Below, piece by piece: positions 54,501 to 64,000 of a DNA stretch of 64,000 nucleotides. The notes under the pieces are model-generated. The model did not search any database and was not told where the DNA came from. It worked only from the letters and a program-made list of their open reading frames with translations. The stretch covers positions 2,457,001 to 2,521,000 of the forward strand of contig OZ004590.1 in the NCBI GenBank assembly GCA_963924555.1. Direction: 5' to 3'. Every line of letters starts with the position of its first letter. The stretch's first letter is position 1. The stretch comes from Crambe crambe (taxonomy: Eukaryota; Porifera; Demospongiae; Poecilosclerida; Crambeidae). A program made the position numbers and the translations under genes.

Positions 54501-57344
54501 GAAGAGTTAATTGCTACAGAGTAATCATAATACATGCATACATACCATAGCAATCAAGTGAGTGGGACTAATGGAAGCTAAGGAAAGGGCTGGGTCCAGC
54601 CAATATCTTGAGTTACAACTACCAAGGAAATGATTGAGGGTAATGAAAGACAAAAAGAGAGTAGACAAAGCACATACCTCTACACTACTCATGCAATGCT
54701 GCAAGCTTCAATTGCTTCATGTTTATATTTCCCACTCAACTGTAAAACTATCGTGCCTATATCATCTTACACTGTGTACTGTATGGGAAAAAGCAGTGTT
54801 ATTATAATAGCAGATTAGCAATCAAAATTCAAAAAGCCCTTATCCTAGAATCAATAGCCCCTCAATTATGACACCAGATTGTGTATTTTGATCACAGTGT
54901 GACCTTACCGACCTTATGGGCAGGAGGATAAAAGAGGGATGCCATTTCTTGACATAACTGTTTCAAAACAATAACAAAATATTGCACTGCAGCTGCTACA
55001 GTACAGAGTACTGTAAAAACATGCATTAGGGTGAAGTGTATGTAAAGAGATATGTATTACTGGTACAGACCTGTAGTAGCACTTGCCCAGCTGGAGTTTC
55101 CACCACCAATCATTGAACTGAGAAGCTTCAGTGGCATGAGCTGCCAGCTGCTGTGCCTGCAGTTATTAAAACACTACTACACTGAGAGCCTATGATATCA
55201 GCTTAGATTTCATTACGGTTAACAGAATGAAAAAAGTTGTAACTTACACTCATCACATTATTTTCATGATGGAAAAGATACATAAACAGTGCCTGTAAAA
55301 GGAAAATGATTTAGTATGAAAATATTCCATACCATACAGCAAGGAGAGAACCATTGCATTCTCTAGCTAGCTCTGATTTATGGCCACACCCACTTAAGAA
55401 AGCATGATATTGTGGGGGTGAGTCTGAGTCTAGCCTCGTCCCCAGGCTCTCGCGCGCGCACGGAAGGGGGGAGGGGAAGAAAGAAAGCCTGGTACACACT
55501 GATTGCGCATGCTCAGGTTTTTCACAGAAATCTGTGACTTTTGTATTCTTCCGTAATTCTTTGGTTCATTCTACATACAAATGCGTAATATAAATGATGT
55601 CATTGATTCGTAATGTCTACAATGGAGTGTCTAGTGTTCCTAGTACTAGTAGCAATGCTAGTTTGAAGAAGACTGACTTGGAAGGTTAGGTTTTAGCGAT
55701 CTCTCCTTGAAGGATTAGCAGCATCTGTCGATCAGAGCCGTTTACGAAGGAAGCAGTATATTCTTACTGGCTTTGGGAAGAGCCTATGTTATAAAATACT
55801 CCCTTTTGTGATGGAACACCGTATAACCAACTTGACGCTTCCAAGAGCTGCCTGTACTGGTAGTTTCTCCCCTGATGGATTGGTAGATCGAATAATCCAT
55901 TTCTAATTGTAGCACATCGAAGCATCATAATTAGATAATGCGCCGGGCGGCAGAAGTCGCACGTGATAAAATTTACGATCACTGTGTACCAGGCTCTCTT
56001 TCTTCCCCTCCCCCCTTCCGTGCGTGCGTGAGAGCCTGGGGACGAGGCTAGTCTGAGTCATGATCAAGTTGTCAACGAATGATGAGCATTCTCACTCAGC
56101 TATACTTTTATCTATGAGCCCAACCTATCCAAGATCAATACTTAGTGTTGTGCTAAACCCATCCTTCTTTATGGAGATGTTGAAAGAGTCTATAATATTT
56201 GAGCCCACCTATTTTCACAGTTCCCATATTCTTTTTTAATGGTAAGTAGTCATCGATATAAGTGATCGTCATGATAACCTTGAACATTAAGTAATAAGTA
56301 CCAATTTGTCTAGTGTGGGGCTTATTCAGAGCTCATCCCATAAAACGTGTAAAACAAAGTAAACGAAACACAATAACTACTAGAAAATAAATACACAGAG
56401 AGCAGAGAACTAATGAAATGTACACACCTTGGCAAGGGGTGGCTTGCTTGCATACTTTGGTATGTTTAGCTTAGACACATCAATGAAGGGGCCATCAGGT
56501 TCTGATAACATGGACGCAGTTCCCAGTCTCACATGACGGCCAGAGGAAGAAGTAACTGGTCTACAATTTAACAGTCACATAATAATTAACTGATACTGGC
56601 TGGGTTGGTGGTACTGATAATCTACATAGCACTGAATCACCATATAAATACAATATGCACACATTAAGACAGTTGGCCAGGCAATCTCATTTAAATCTGA
56701 TCAAGCGAATAAATAGCCCAATTTGATGAGTCATATGCAAAGTTGGTCAGAGATGCTGTTTCTTCAGGGATGACCCAGTGACCAGCTAGCTCTGTTCATG
56801 GATTCTTACCGAGCTGTATGTAATGATCTTGGTGTCTTGATTGCTTGCTCCATGGTTTTAGGACGACCTCCCATTGTCCCAGGACGCAAAAATCCAGATA
56901 CAGGTCGTCCCGACTGTGAAAGTGGCCTCATTCCCTGACCCATTCCTTTATTACTCATTGTAACAGGTCTGCGAAGTGAAGTACCTGGTCCTGAAGAAAG
57001 AGGTAAAGGGTCAACACCTTCACAAACTTCAATAAAATACCTACTTGCCACATCTGCTAAAACACTGTCATCCATGAAGAGTTCAGCTATTCCTTCTTCA
57101 TCCATGTCCACTTCATCAACATAAGTTTGCTCAGTGACAGCTCTAATCTTGAGAAACCAAGCAGCCTGTGAAAAAGAAAAATTAGGCGGGGTGTGGTGGT
57201 GTTGTCTTGGTTACCACTCACTTGGTCATAGGGGTTGTTTTGCAAGATGTCTGTGCAAACTTTGGCACATTCATCAAATTTTCTTCTTCTGTATAGGCTA
57301 TTAGCCATGAACAGAGGATCTATGGCCATAACTGTCTCCGCCAT
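48575..57344 (-). CDS. TTC8: Tetratricopeptide repeat protein 8 / BBS8, BBSome subunit (complete, 13 exons)
   Basis: TTC8 is a core TPR subunit of the BBSome, the coat that moves membrane proteins in and out of cilia. Exons in transcript order: 57,222-57,344; 57,045-57,165; 56,810-56,990; 56,428-56,560; 55,248-55,292; 55,071-55,156; 52,917-53,055; 51,839-51,898; 50,923-51,062; 50,469-50,640; 49,670-49,792; 49,002-49,085; 48,575-48,691. Phases agree and give 507 residues, the usual family length. Landmarks match vertebrate TTC8: RRRKFDECAKVCTDIL, VARPGTSLRRPVT, SGRPVSGFLRPGT, TMEQAIKTPRS, GRHVRLGTASML, DWWWKLQLGKCYYRLGMYRE, LGLCCFYAQ-type, NNDHAEAYNNIGVLE and the C-terminus YPDHTDSQELLSKLEEHFGAL. 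Intron 2 is only 54 bp and in frame. The gene starts 83 bp from the divergent RNF8-like gene, suggesting shared regulation. Confidence 0.96.
55431..56050. mobile_element. Foldback MITE, TAGCCTCGTCCCCAGGC family, inside a TTC8 intron
   Basis: Inverted ends TAGCCTCGTCCCCAGGCTCT and AGAGCCTGGGGACGAGGCTA continue into GAAGGGGGGAGGGGAAGAAA/ACACACTGATTGCGC blocks that pair across the element. It is flanked by a perfect 9-bp direct repeat, GTCTGAGTC (55,422-55,430 and 56,051-56,059). Long inverted ends with 9-bp duplications are typical of Mutator/MULE-related foldback elements. No transposase is present. It sits in the intron between TTC8 exons 4 and 5. Confidence 0.85.
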
Positions 57345-57427
57345 GATCCACACCTGCCGTCAAGGATTCTATATAGAGCGCACTTCTACTTCTAGAAGAT
57401 TTGTCGACCTTTTACCAATATTAAAGA
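57345..57427. promoter_or_regulatory. Bidirectional promoter, TTC8 / RNF8-like gene
   Basis: Only 83 bp separate the ATG of TTC8 (minus) from that of the RNF8-like gene (plus). No TATA box is evident. AGAAGATTTGTCGACC and short AT runs are the only notable words. Both 5' UTRs must be very short or overlap. Confidence 0.65.
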
Positions 57428-59698
57428 ATGAGACAAACAGAACTAATGAAGTCCCATAAAGAAAATATTCCGGTTCACATATCTCTAGATCAAGCTCATC
57501 GGACAGTAGTAGGACGACGGCCCACGGGGACCGAAGATGAACGTTTGGTGACTCTGTTCTCCAACAAATTTCCTTCCATGGTGTCCAGGTGCCATGCAGC
57601 ACTGGCTTATGACCACGTACAAAAAAACTGGACAGTGGAAGATATAAAGGTAAGGACACTGGGCAGGGATGAGGGAAGTTGGGTCAAGTTGGTCAGGCCA
57701 TAAAGCCTTCGACGCCATTATTGCAAGTCACACTTTGGTTCAGGGTGCCGGGCCTCTATTGTCCAGGGAGGTACAGTAACCTTTTGTCTCATTCTGTTAT
57801 GTGTACCCTGAGTTGATTAGTGCCACAAGCAAGTCAGTATTTTAAAATCATACAATGTGGCTGTACAATTCTCTAGTGGTTTTAAAATGTGACCATTTTT
57901 ACTTATTCAAAATTATAGAGTGTGAATGGAGTGTTTATTAATAAGAAAAAAATCAAAGTTGGGGAATTGGCTATTGTACGGGAGAATGATGAGATCTCTT
58001 TTGGGGCGAGTGTACCAAAGAATGAGCTAAGGTACATCTTGATCATGAAAGAAGGAGAAGAAGCATATTTAAAGAAGAGTGCATCACCCTCTTTGAGTTC
58101 CAATGGTAAAGATTCAGTGGACTTAAGTCCAGCCAAGCGAGTTTCCAAAGAGGTGGAGCATCCAATAAAGGGAAAAGAATTGCAGGAATCGTCTCAAAAT
58201 TCACTTGGAGCATTACAAACAGACTCTGATGAAGTAAACCACACTTCAAATGATGAATCCAGCAGCAGCATAACTCCACCTTTAGTAAAAAGACCGAAAA
58301 TATCTGTGAAGAAGAAACCAGTACCAGTGAAGAAGAAGAAACTTGATTTTGAAAGTAAAGGAAAGGATGATGATAGTTTATCCTTGAAATCCACACTTCC
58401 TAACATCCCCCCATCAATTCCGCAAAATCTCACGACTACAACTGCAGCATTACCTCACACAGTGGGTAATGTTGATTCTCCTTCATTACCAGTCTCCTCA
58501 ATCAAACCATCCCCAGCACTCTCTGTGGCTTCAACTAAATCTACTGATGTGGAGGTGGATGATCTATTCGATGAAATTATATCCAATTCTGATGATAAAA
58601 TGTTGGATGAAGCGATATTTGGTAAAGATTCGACAGGTAATCTTTTACCCTTCCTAGACAAACAAGTCATGGATGGGGCTACTATTCAAGTGATGGCAGC
58701 TCAAAACTCCATGGAACAAGAGAAACACAAACTACTGAGTAGTATTGAAGCATTAAAGAGTGAACTTGCTGCAAAAAATGAGCTGATTGCTAAGAAAAAG
58801 GACGACGAAAAGAAAGAAAAAGAAGAAACGAACTTAGTTTCGTCAATGGTGGAGGAATTCACTTGCGTTATATGTCAGGAATTGTTTGTAAGTGCACACA
58901 CTCTGCCTTGTTCTCATTCTTTCTGTGAGTGGTGTATCAAGGAATGGATGAAAACAAAAAAGCGCAAAGAATGTCCTATTTGCAGAAAGACAATTTCTTC
59001 AAATCCTGTCCACTCTCTTGTTTTGGATAATGCCATCTCAAAAATGGAATTGAAGCTGAGCTCAAAAGAGAAGCAGGAGAGGGAGGAGCTTAAAGAGGAG
59101 TACAAGAAATCACTTGGAACCCGTAGTGCAAGTGGTGCCAAACCTGTTACGGGGCCAAACCGTAATCCTGTTACTGGTTCGACCAGAGTTACTACTCCTA
59201 GAAATGATGTCATAGTCATAGATTCTCTCTCCAGTATCACTGTTACTGATAATCCTTCCCACCCTATCATGGTGAATGACAATGATGAGACCTCAGAGGA
59301 AGAAACTGATGATGATGATGATGATGAAACAGATGATGAAGGGGATTACTATGATTATAGGAGTGGTTATGGTGGTTATGGGAGATGCTACAACTGTGGT
59401 AAGAATGAAATCTTAGTTATGAACAAAAAAATATAGTGTACTGTGAGTCAGATATATAGTCATGAGACTGGTCATCTATACAGCTGTGCGAACCTCACAC
59501 TTGGGACCCAGCCTTTTATCCGTTGTAGTTCGTATAAAAGATGAGAGGTTTGTCCTCTTTTTGGAAGTGTCCTTTGTTGGAAGTTCCATTGTAGCTCAAA
59601 CCTTTATTCTTCACTTCATTGTTCTCCACCACTATTATGACCTTATTCCTTTTATAGGTGAAAGAGGACATTGGCGCCCACAGTGCCCATACAGATAA
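57428..59698 (+). CDS. RNF8: RNF8-type E3 ubiquitin ligase: FHA, coiled coil, RING and C-terminal CCHC zinc knuckle
   Basis: RNF8 reads phosphothreonine at DNA breaks with its FHA domain and ubiquitylates chromatin. Three exons (57,428-57,649; 57,919-59,398; 59,658-59,698) give 580 residues. FHA: SRCHAALAYDHVQKNWTVED joined across the splice to IKSVNGVFINKKKI (about residues 20-105). A disordered, Lys- and Ser-rich middle follows, then a short coiled coil (about 350-385). RING (about 390-430): CVICQELF, then CSHSFCEWCIKEWMK, then CPICRK, and SLVLDNAISKM just as in RNF8. After a Glu/Asp stretch (SEEETDDDDDDETDDEG) comes a zinc knuckle CYNCGERGHWRPQC (564-577), whose codons are split by the last intron. 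Human RNF8 lacks such a knuckle. CHFR is the alternative, but the sequence after the RING favours RNF8. Human RNF8 normally has Arg-Asn-His where Arg-Cys-His stands here. Confidence 0.9.
59399..59657. repeat. Decayed CAGTGGAAC-type MITE in the last intron of the RNF8-like gene
   Basis: GCGAACCTCACACTTGGGAC, GAGAGGTTTGTCCTC and GTGTCCTTTGTTGGAAGTTC, about 59,487-59,594, match the MITE at 41,781-42,116. Reading through the donor gives a truncated product without the zinc knuckle (stop at 59,434-59,436). Confidence 0.6.
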
Positions 59699-61910
59699 TG
59701 CCAGAATGTAGCTAGCTAGGCACAGTTCAATATTATAACATTATAACATATGAAACTTATTATGAACTTATTATGAAGACCACACCCACAATAACCATTT
59801 GGAATGCAGCTGAAACCCAATGTACCAGTGTGCGCATGTGTAGCTATATAAACCAGCTTTTTTTGGAAACCCTGCATCCGGCACTGTGCCTCGGCACTAA
59901 GGCGCTTGTATGTATGTATATTTATGACTTATGTCTCGGCACGACATTCTAGAAAAAGCGCAAGCGGACTAGATATGTCGCTTATTATTTTTGGAGGGCT
60001 CTTCGTGGGCCTGCTAACGCATGACTTTGAACCTCTTGGTTTTACGTATTATTTGTTTATGATTATATCAGAGTGAAGTATCAGTGTTGATGATAGTGTG
60101 ATTTGATTGGGGAGTGCAATTATCCATCCTATAGATATCTGAAGACCCCCTCACCATGTTTGAATGCTGATAGCAATGATTGTATTCTTTTCTAGAACTA
60201 GCTCTTTTATACAAAATAATCTGGATTGTTACATGTACAGTTAGCTAGCTATTATCATTCTGATAAAAAATTTCTGGGGTAAATGGGGTGCAGCTAAATG
60301 TGAACAGCATGTGCAGGCATGTACATGCTTCAAAACCCCTTCATTCTTTGCAGTTTCCTCTGTAATAGCTAATATTATAAATGGCATAACTGACAGTTAA
60401 CCATACACCCAGTTTATAGCCAGTGTCCTTTTGATTCAGTAGTAGCTAGCAGCCTGGTAGCTCTGTGGATTGTTGGCTGACAGTACTTGTATTCTGCAAG
60501 TGGCTGGGGGTGCATCTTCCATGTCTTGTGACTTGAACACTAGGTGTGGTTCTGCCATTTCTTATCTGCTGTAAAAAAGGACTTGAACGGTTTGTGTCCA
60601 GATAGTTTAAAATACGACTGTGATTGAGAATGCTTCAACAATTTATACTAAACTTCATGAAATTGTAGCTGAGCAGATCATATAGGTGCTATCCAGAGTT
60701 AATATGATGATAAATGGAAATTTTGCTGTGGTAGCTATAGCTACTTTGTCAACTTTGTCTAGCTCTCTAAATACTTCAAATAGGTATGCATACCTCTTGA
60801 AGTCAAATCCCAGTCCAGTATGTGGAACCAGTAAACAATGATGTCGATGTTATCCCTGGGCTCAGTAAAAGAGCAAGCAACTGTGACAATGGCTCTCTAG
60901 TCTTCTCTATAAAGACTGGTGATAAAGGAAAGAGTCATTGGTAGTTCCAATCTTTTACCAACGGGTCCAGGTTCCACTGTCTGGTTACCCAACATAGCTA
61001 ATTTTTCCTGTCTTGTTCAGTGGAGTATTCAGAGAGAGGGGGTTGCACACACGTCCCATTGTCAATTGGTGGAACCGTTATGAGAAAAGTCATGCTAGCA
61101 ATTTCGGGCACATGAGCCTTGGCTGTGTAATATGAAAATGGTAGATGTATAGACATTTGGAACCAAATACAACCAACACAAAAAATACATCATTCAATCG
61201 TATACCTTATTTTTCATATTTTACATACAGTAGCATAAATTAGCTAGGAAATCCGCTGTCATCTACTGGCCTCATTCAGTGTTCGCACCGATATTTTCCC
61301 AAGTTACCAGTAGCGAACAAGTACTGTGAGGGAAAGGTGAAAAGTACTTTGAAAAGAGAGTCAAAAAGACCTTGGTCTTTGTTGGTGAAGCCTCACATGT
61401 GCAGCAGTTGCTCAGCCTATTCATATTCATATTATGCTATTATTAGCTACAGCCACTTGTGCGCATAGCAACATACCTTTAGACAAAGAGTGGGTGCCAA
61501 TAGTTGATAGCAAAAAACAACACAATTTCATGGCATCTGATGAGAGCTACTATATACTTGTAATGGTGATGACCTTTACCAACTTCTTGTTTCTACCAAG
61601 CCACTTTCTGAATGAATGGGTGTGGCTTGTGAGACTATTCTTTGTAGCCTGCACAGTGGCTATGCAAGTGACCCTCATTACTAAACATTAATTTTGACAG
61701 TACAAAATCAAAATGAGAACTGTAAATAAATGTGTGAGATACTGGACACTAGCCATAATAGCAACTTTAAATGATTATGCCCTTATGTATGTTGACACAA
61801 CTGCACACAAAATGACACACACACATAAAAAGAAACAACAAAACCAATGCTATCATAATTAAACCTACCTACATGTATAACTTTACACACACAGATAACA
61901 ATACTGTTGG
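59699..61910. other. Spacer between the RNF8-like gene and TRMT112
   Basis: About 2.2 kb of AT-rich sequence with no strong repeat. The only item of note is a possible small ORF at 61,434-61,691 with AATAAA downstream (about 61,726). No RNA gene was recognised. Confidence 0.6.
61434..61691 (+). CDS. Doubtful small ORF with two hydrophobic segments
   Basis: 85 codons. A hydrophobic start (MLLLATATCAHS) is followed by a polar stretch, then YYILVMVMTFTNFLFLPSHF and WLVRLFFVACTVAMQVTLI, which could be two membrane helices. AATAAA occurs about 35 bp after the stop. No family is recognised and no exon partner was found; chance ORF is quite possible. Confidence 0.2.
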   Translation: MLLLATATCAHSNIPLDKEWVPIVDSKKQHNFMASDESYYILVMVMTFTNFLFLPSHFLNEWVWLVRLFFVACTVAMQVTLITKH

Positions 61911-62383
61911 CTATACTTCATCTTCAAACAGTAACATGTTAGGAATTCCCTCACTAATGGGGAACTTCCGCCCACTCTCTGGACACTCAAGTTGACCCTC
62001 CACCACTTCCACTTCCATCATCACATGGTGAGTTTCTCTTAGGAATGACTCATTCGACTCATACTGCTCAGGTGGAGTGTCTGGAAGCTCTGTCCCATGA
62101 CCAAGCTGTACAAAAACACAAGTTTTAAAGGTTGTTCACAGTTTCAGAGGTTCCCCCAATAACTTCAATATTTTTTTTTAGACAGTCCCATTAACGTATT
62201 GCTTACTGACTGAGCAGTTGTCTTCAGGACTTCCCAGTTCAGCTTGGGGATCAGACGAGCAATAAACTCTGCATTGAAGTCTATTTTGTTTGAAATCACT
62301 TGCTTTGCCAGAATCCTCAAAGGATACCCATTCTTCACCCCCTTAATGTGAGAAGTCAGCATGTTATGAGTCAGAAGCTTCAT
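61911..62383 (-). CDS. TRMT112: TRMT112, activator subunit of tRNA, rRNA and eRF1 methyltransferases
   Basis: TRMT112 is the obligate partner that stabilises several methyltransferases (tRNA TRMT11/ALKBH8, rRNA BUD23, eRF1 N6AMT1). Two exons, 62,207-62,383 and 61,911-62,105, in phase 0, give 123 residues, close to the usual 125. The start MKLLTHNMLTSHIKGVKNGY, then FIARLIPKLNW, LGHGTELPDTPPEQY, HHVMMEVEVVEGQLECPESG, RKFPISEGIPNMLL and the acidic end FEDEV match the family along the whole length. The single intron is 101 bp. A perfect hairpin MITE lies 120 bp upstream of the ATG. Confidence 0.97.
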
Positions 62384-62868
62384 TTTTCACTAGCTGACCA
62401 TGTGGATCACGCACACGTCAGCTTCGAAGTTCGAAGTTCGAACTCTGAACCCGACAAGCTTTTTGGTCGGCACAGGCGCTAGGCGCTAGGCACGAACTAA
62501 AAGTAGTCTCGCGTGGCCAGACCCTTTACCAACTGCCAGACCCTTTGCAGTTGGTAAAGGGTCTGGCCACGCGAGACTAAACTAGAAGCTGGTATATGAC
62601 AGCAAGTGATTGTACAGTCTCGTTGTACAGTTGTTCGAGTCGCACTCATGAAAAGAGATCAAATCAGAGAAATTTTAAGCCTTGATAATACCCAGCTGAT
62701 CATCTTATTAGGGTATTATGAAACAGCGGGTAGATTGGGAATGGTGGAATGGATACTATGATGGCCTGCCAAAACACCTGAAAGTTAGCTAGCTAGCAGT
62801 AGTCTGGCATAATGGCAACCCGAGGGTCGCAGACTATGCAAGTGATATCAAGTGAATCATGATAATAA
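62384..62868. other. Spacer holding the TRMT112 promoter and the 3' flank of the lectin gene
   Basis: Besides the hairpin it contains a short duplicated word CGAAGTTCGAAGTTCGAACT (about 62,423-62,442) and AGGCGCTAGGCGCTAGGC (about 62,474). No further gene seen. Confidence 0.6.
62504..62579. mobile_element. Perfect 33-bp inverted-repeat hairpin (TAGTCTCGCG MITE) upstream of TRMT112
   Basis: Two exact 33-nt arms (TAGTCTCGCGTGGCCAGACC... and its complement) surround a 10-nt loop, which itself repeats the CAGACCCTTT word from the arm. The flanks AACTAAAAG (62,495-62,503) and AACTAGAAG (62,580-62,588) agree at 8 of 9 bases, a probable 9-bp target duplication. The perfect arms suggest recent insertion. 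Confidence 0.85.
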
Positions 62869-63924
62869 TTATGAAGTATAGTAAACTCCTAGTCCATAAA
62901 GATAATCAGAGGTTGTCCTAGTGCCGTAAACACCAAAAAAACCCATTATATTTCCATATGCTGCATAGTGAAAGGTCTGACAAGGTGAACCAAAGGGTCC
63001 ATAATGCATAATACTCTGATCAGCTTTCCTGCTGATGAATGTCAGGTGACAGAGGTAGGCGAATGTTGAGGAGCCCACCACTCCGAGTATTTCTTCATCG
63101 CTATCAAAGTTGATTACAGTTAACTGACCCTTGTCTAGTACTCCATTCTTCTTGCCAAGTCTTTTGGCTCCACCCAGTAACTGATACTGAGCTTGGATAG
63201 AATATACCACATTGATTCCATGTTTTATAAAGAGCTTCGTAACCTTGACAATCGGGAGAATAAAATTTGTATCTGGAGGCTCATCAAAGTGAAGTACATA
63301 GTAGTCACTGTTAACAATTCCAAACATATTACTTTTGTTAAATGGGGCTAGCTGATACACACCCACATTATCCAGAAAGTCTCCACTGCTCCCATAAACA
63401 CCCACCACATAGCCTTTAAGTGAGAACTCCTGGTCACCACTTGCTCCATACGGACCATACTCTTTTACTAAGCGATCTTCAGGCTTGACCACAGTGAACA
63501 AGAGCTGATCAACAAGGTTATCACCACCCTTTCCTTTTATTTCCTCCACATGCTCTCCAGAAGCCAGTTTGATATTGACTGAAGGATTGGAACTGGAGTT
63601 GCCGCCATGCCTGGGGGCCTGATAGTATGATCCATTGGACAGCAGATAAGTAACTTGGATGGACTCTACACTCTGGTCAGTATATGTGAGTGCAATGCTG
63701 TGCACTCCTTTGATGTCCACACTCAAATCGTTGTCCATCAAGTCGTCAAATGGAGTCCCTCCTGGTCCACCTACACCTCTGGACTTCAGCACTGGCCTGA
63801 GAGGGTTGTTACTTTTACTGTCTATAAGAGAACCCTTTGCACTAACACCCTCTAAGATTGCAATAGCAATCAACAACTTAAAACACTGCACCATCATTCT
63901 TGATGCTCGTACACACAAAGTCAT
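62869..63924 (-). CDS. Secreted protein with two tandem jacalin-related lectin domains
   Basis: Intronless, 351 codons from the first ATG. A start at the Met-Met of codons 10-11 (63,897 or 63,894) puts a clean signal peptide, MVQCFKLLIAIAILEGVSA, at the N-terminus and is preferred. Domain 1 opens with the typical GVGGPGGTPFDDLMD and closes with VVGVYGSSGDFLDNVGVYQL. Domain 2 runs from about residue 195 (SNMFGIVNSDYYV) to the end, IMGFFGVYGTRTTSDYLYGL, a second jacalin-type closing strand. Jacalin-related beta-prisms bind mannose or galactose glycans; the GDFLDNV and TTSDYLYGL loops are in the place of the usual sugar-binding GxxxD loop. Two N-glycosylation sequons (SNGSY, GGNSSS) lie in domain 1. 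It could be an extracellular recognition or matrix lectin. Confidence 0.8.
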   Translation of the reverse strand: MTLCVRASRMMVQCFKLLIAIAILEGVSAKGSLIDSKSNNPLRPVLKSRGVGGPGGTPFDDLMDNDLSVDIKGVHSIALTYTDQSVESIQVTYLLSNGSYYQAPRHGGNSSSNPSVNIKLASGEHVEEIKGKGGDNLVDQLLFTVVKPEDRLVKEYGPYGASGDQEFSLKGYVVGVYGSSGDFLDNVGVYQLAPFNKSNMFGIVNSDYYVLHFDEPPDTNFILPIVKVTKLFIKHGINVVYSIQAQYQLLGGAKRLGKKNGVLDKGQLTVINFDSDEEILGVVGSSTFAYLCHLTFISRKADQSIMHYGPFGSPCQTFHYAAYGNIMGFFGVYGTRTTSDYLYGLGVYYTS

Positions 63925-64000
63925 GTGATCAAGCTTATTATAGCTATAGTTAACTTTATTCAGCAGCTTATTATATGATTGTATTCATTATTTGCTGTAA

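Overview
This is a stretch of an intron-rich animal genome. All protein genes found except a few small ones are split by GT-AG introns, TATA boxes and AATAAA poly(A) signals are visible, and the gene set is metazoan or ciliary: an EML5/EML6-type microtubule protein, the BBSome subunit TTC8/BBS8, an RNF8-type FHA-RING ligase, TRMT112 and a jacalin-fold secreted lectin. AT-rich sequence, tight gene spacing in the right third, abundant foldback MITEs and minisatellites fit an early-branching animal. A demosponge is my best inference, but a cnidarian-grade animal cannot be excluded from sequence alone.

Layout. From 1 to 42,309 (+) runs the 3' part of one giant EML5/EML6-like gene. I could place 22 exons with consistent phases; the gene enters the window inside its second EMAP unit and ends at a TAA at 42,307-42,309. 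Its introns are large and host other genes. One 7.5-kb intron carries three antisense paralogous genes for short secreted peptides with a C-terminal Gly-Lys-Lys amidation signal (4.6, 7.3 and 9.1 kb). A 3.6-kb intron carries a same-strand, intronless secreted cationic protein with a His...Ser-x-Gly-Cys motif like that of L,D-transpeptidase/Tlde1 domains (13.4 kb). The other long introns (17-21, 22-27, 28-31 and 33-40 kb) hold only minisatellites, microsatellites and duplicated noncoding blocks.

From 42.4 to 59.7 kb the genes form two divergent pairs. The RIIa/DPY-30-like gene (-) and a DUF4706/C1orf198-like gene (+) start 175 bp apart. TTC8 (-, 13 exons, complete) and the RNF8-like gene (+, complete) start 83 bp apart. 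The EML gene and the RIIa gene meet tail to tail within 148 bp. From 59.7 kb to the end come a repeat-containing spacer with one doubtful ORF, a complete two-exon TRMT112 (-), a perfect hairpin MITE, and a secreted two-domain jacalin-related lectin (-).

How the genes relate. EML5/6, TTC8 and the RIIa-domain protein all point to microtubule or cilium biology. The intron-nested peptides, the Tlde1-like protein and the lectin look like secreted, possibly antimicrobial, effectors. A family of foldback MITEs, several with 9-bp target duplications, is scattered through introns and spacers.
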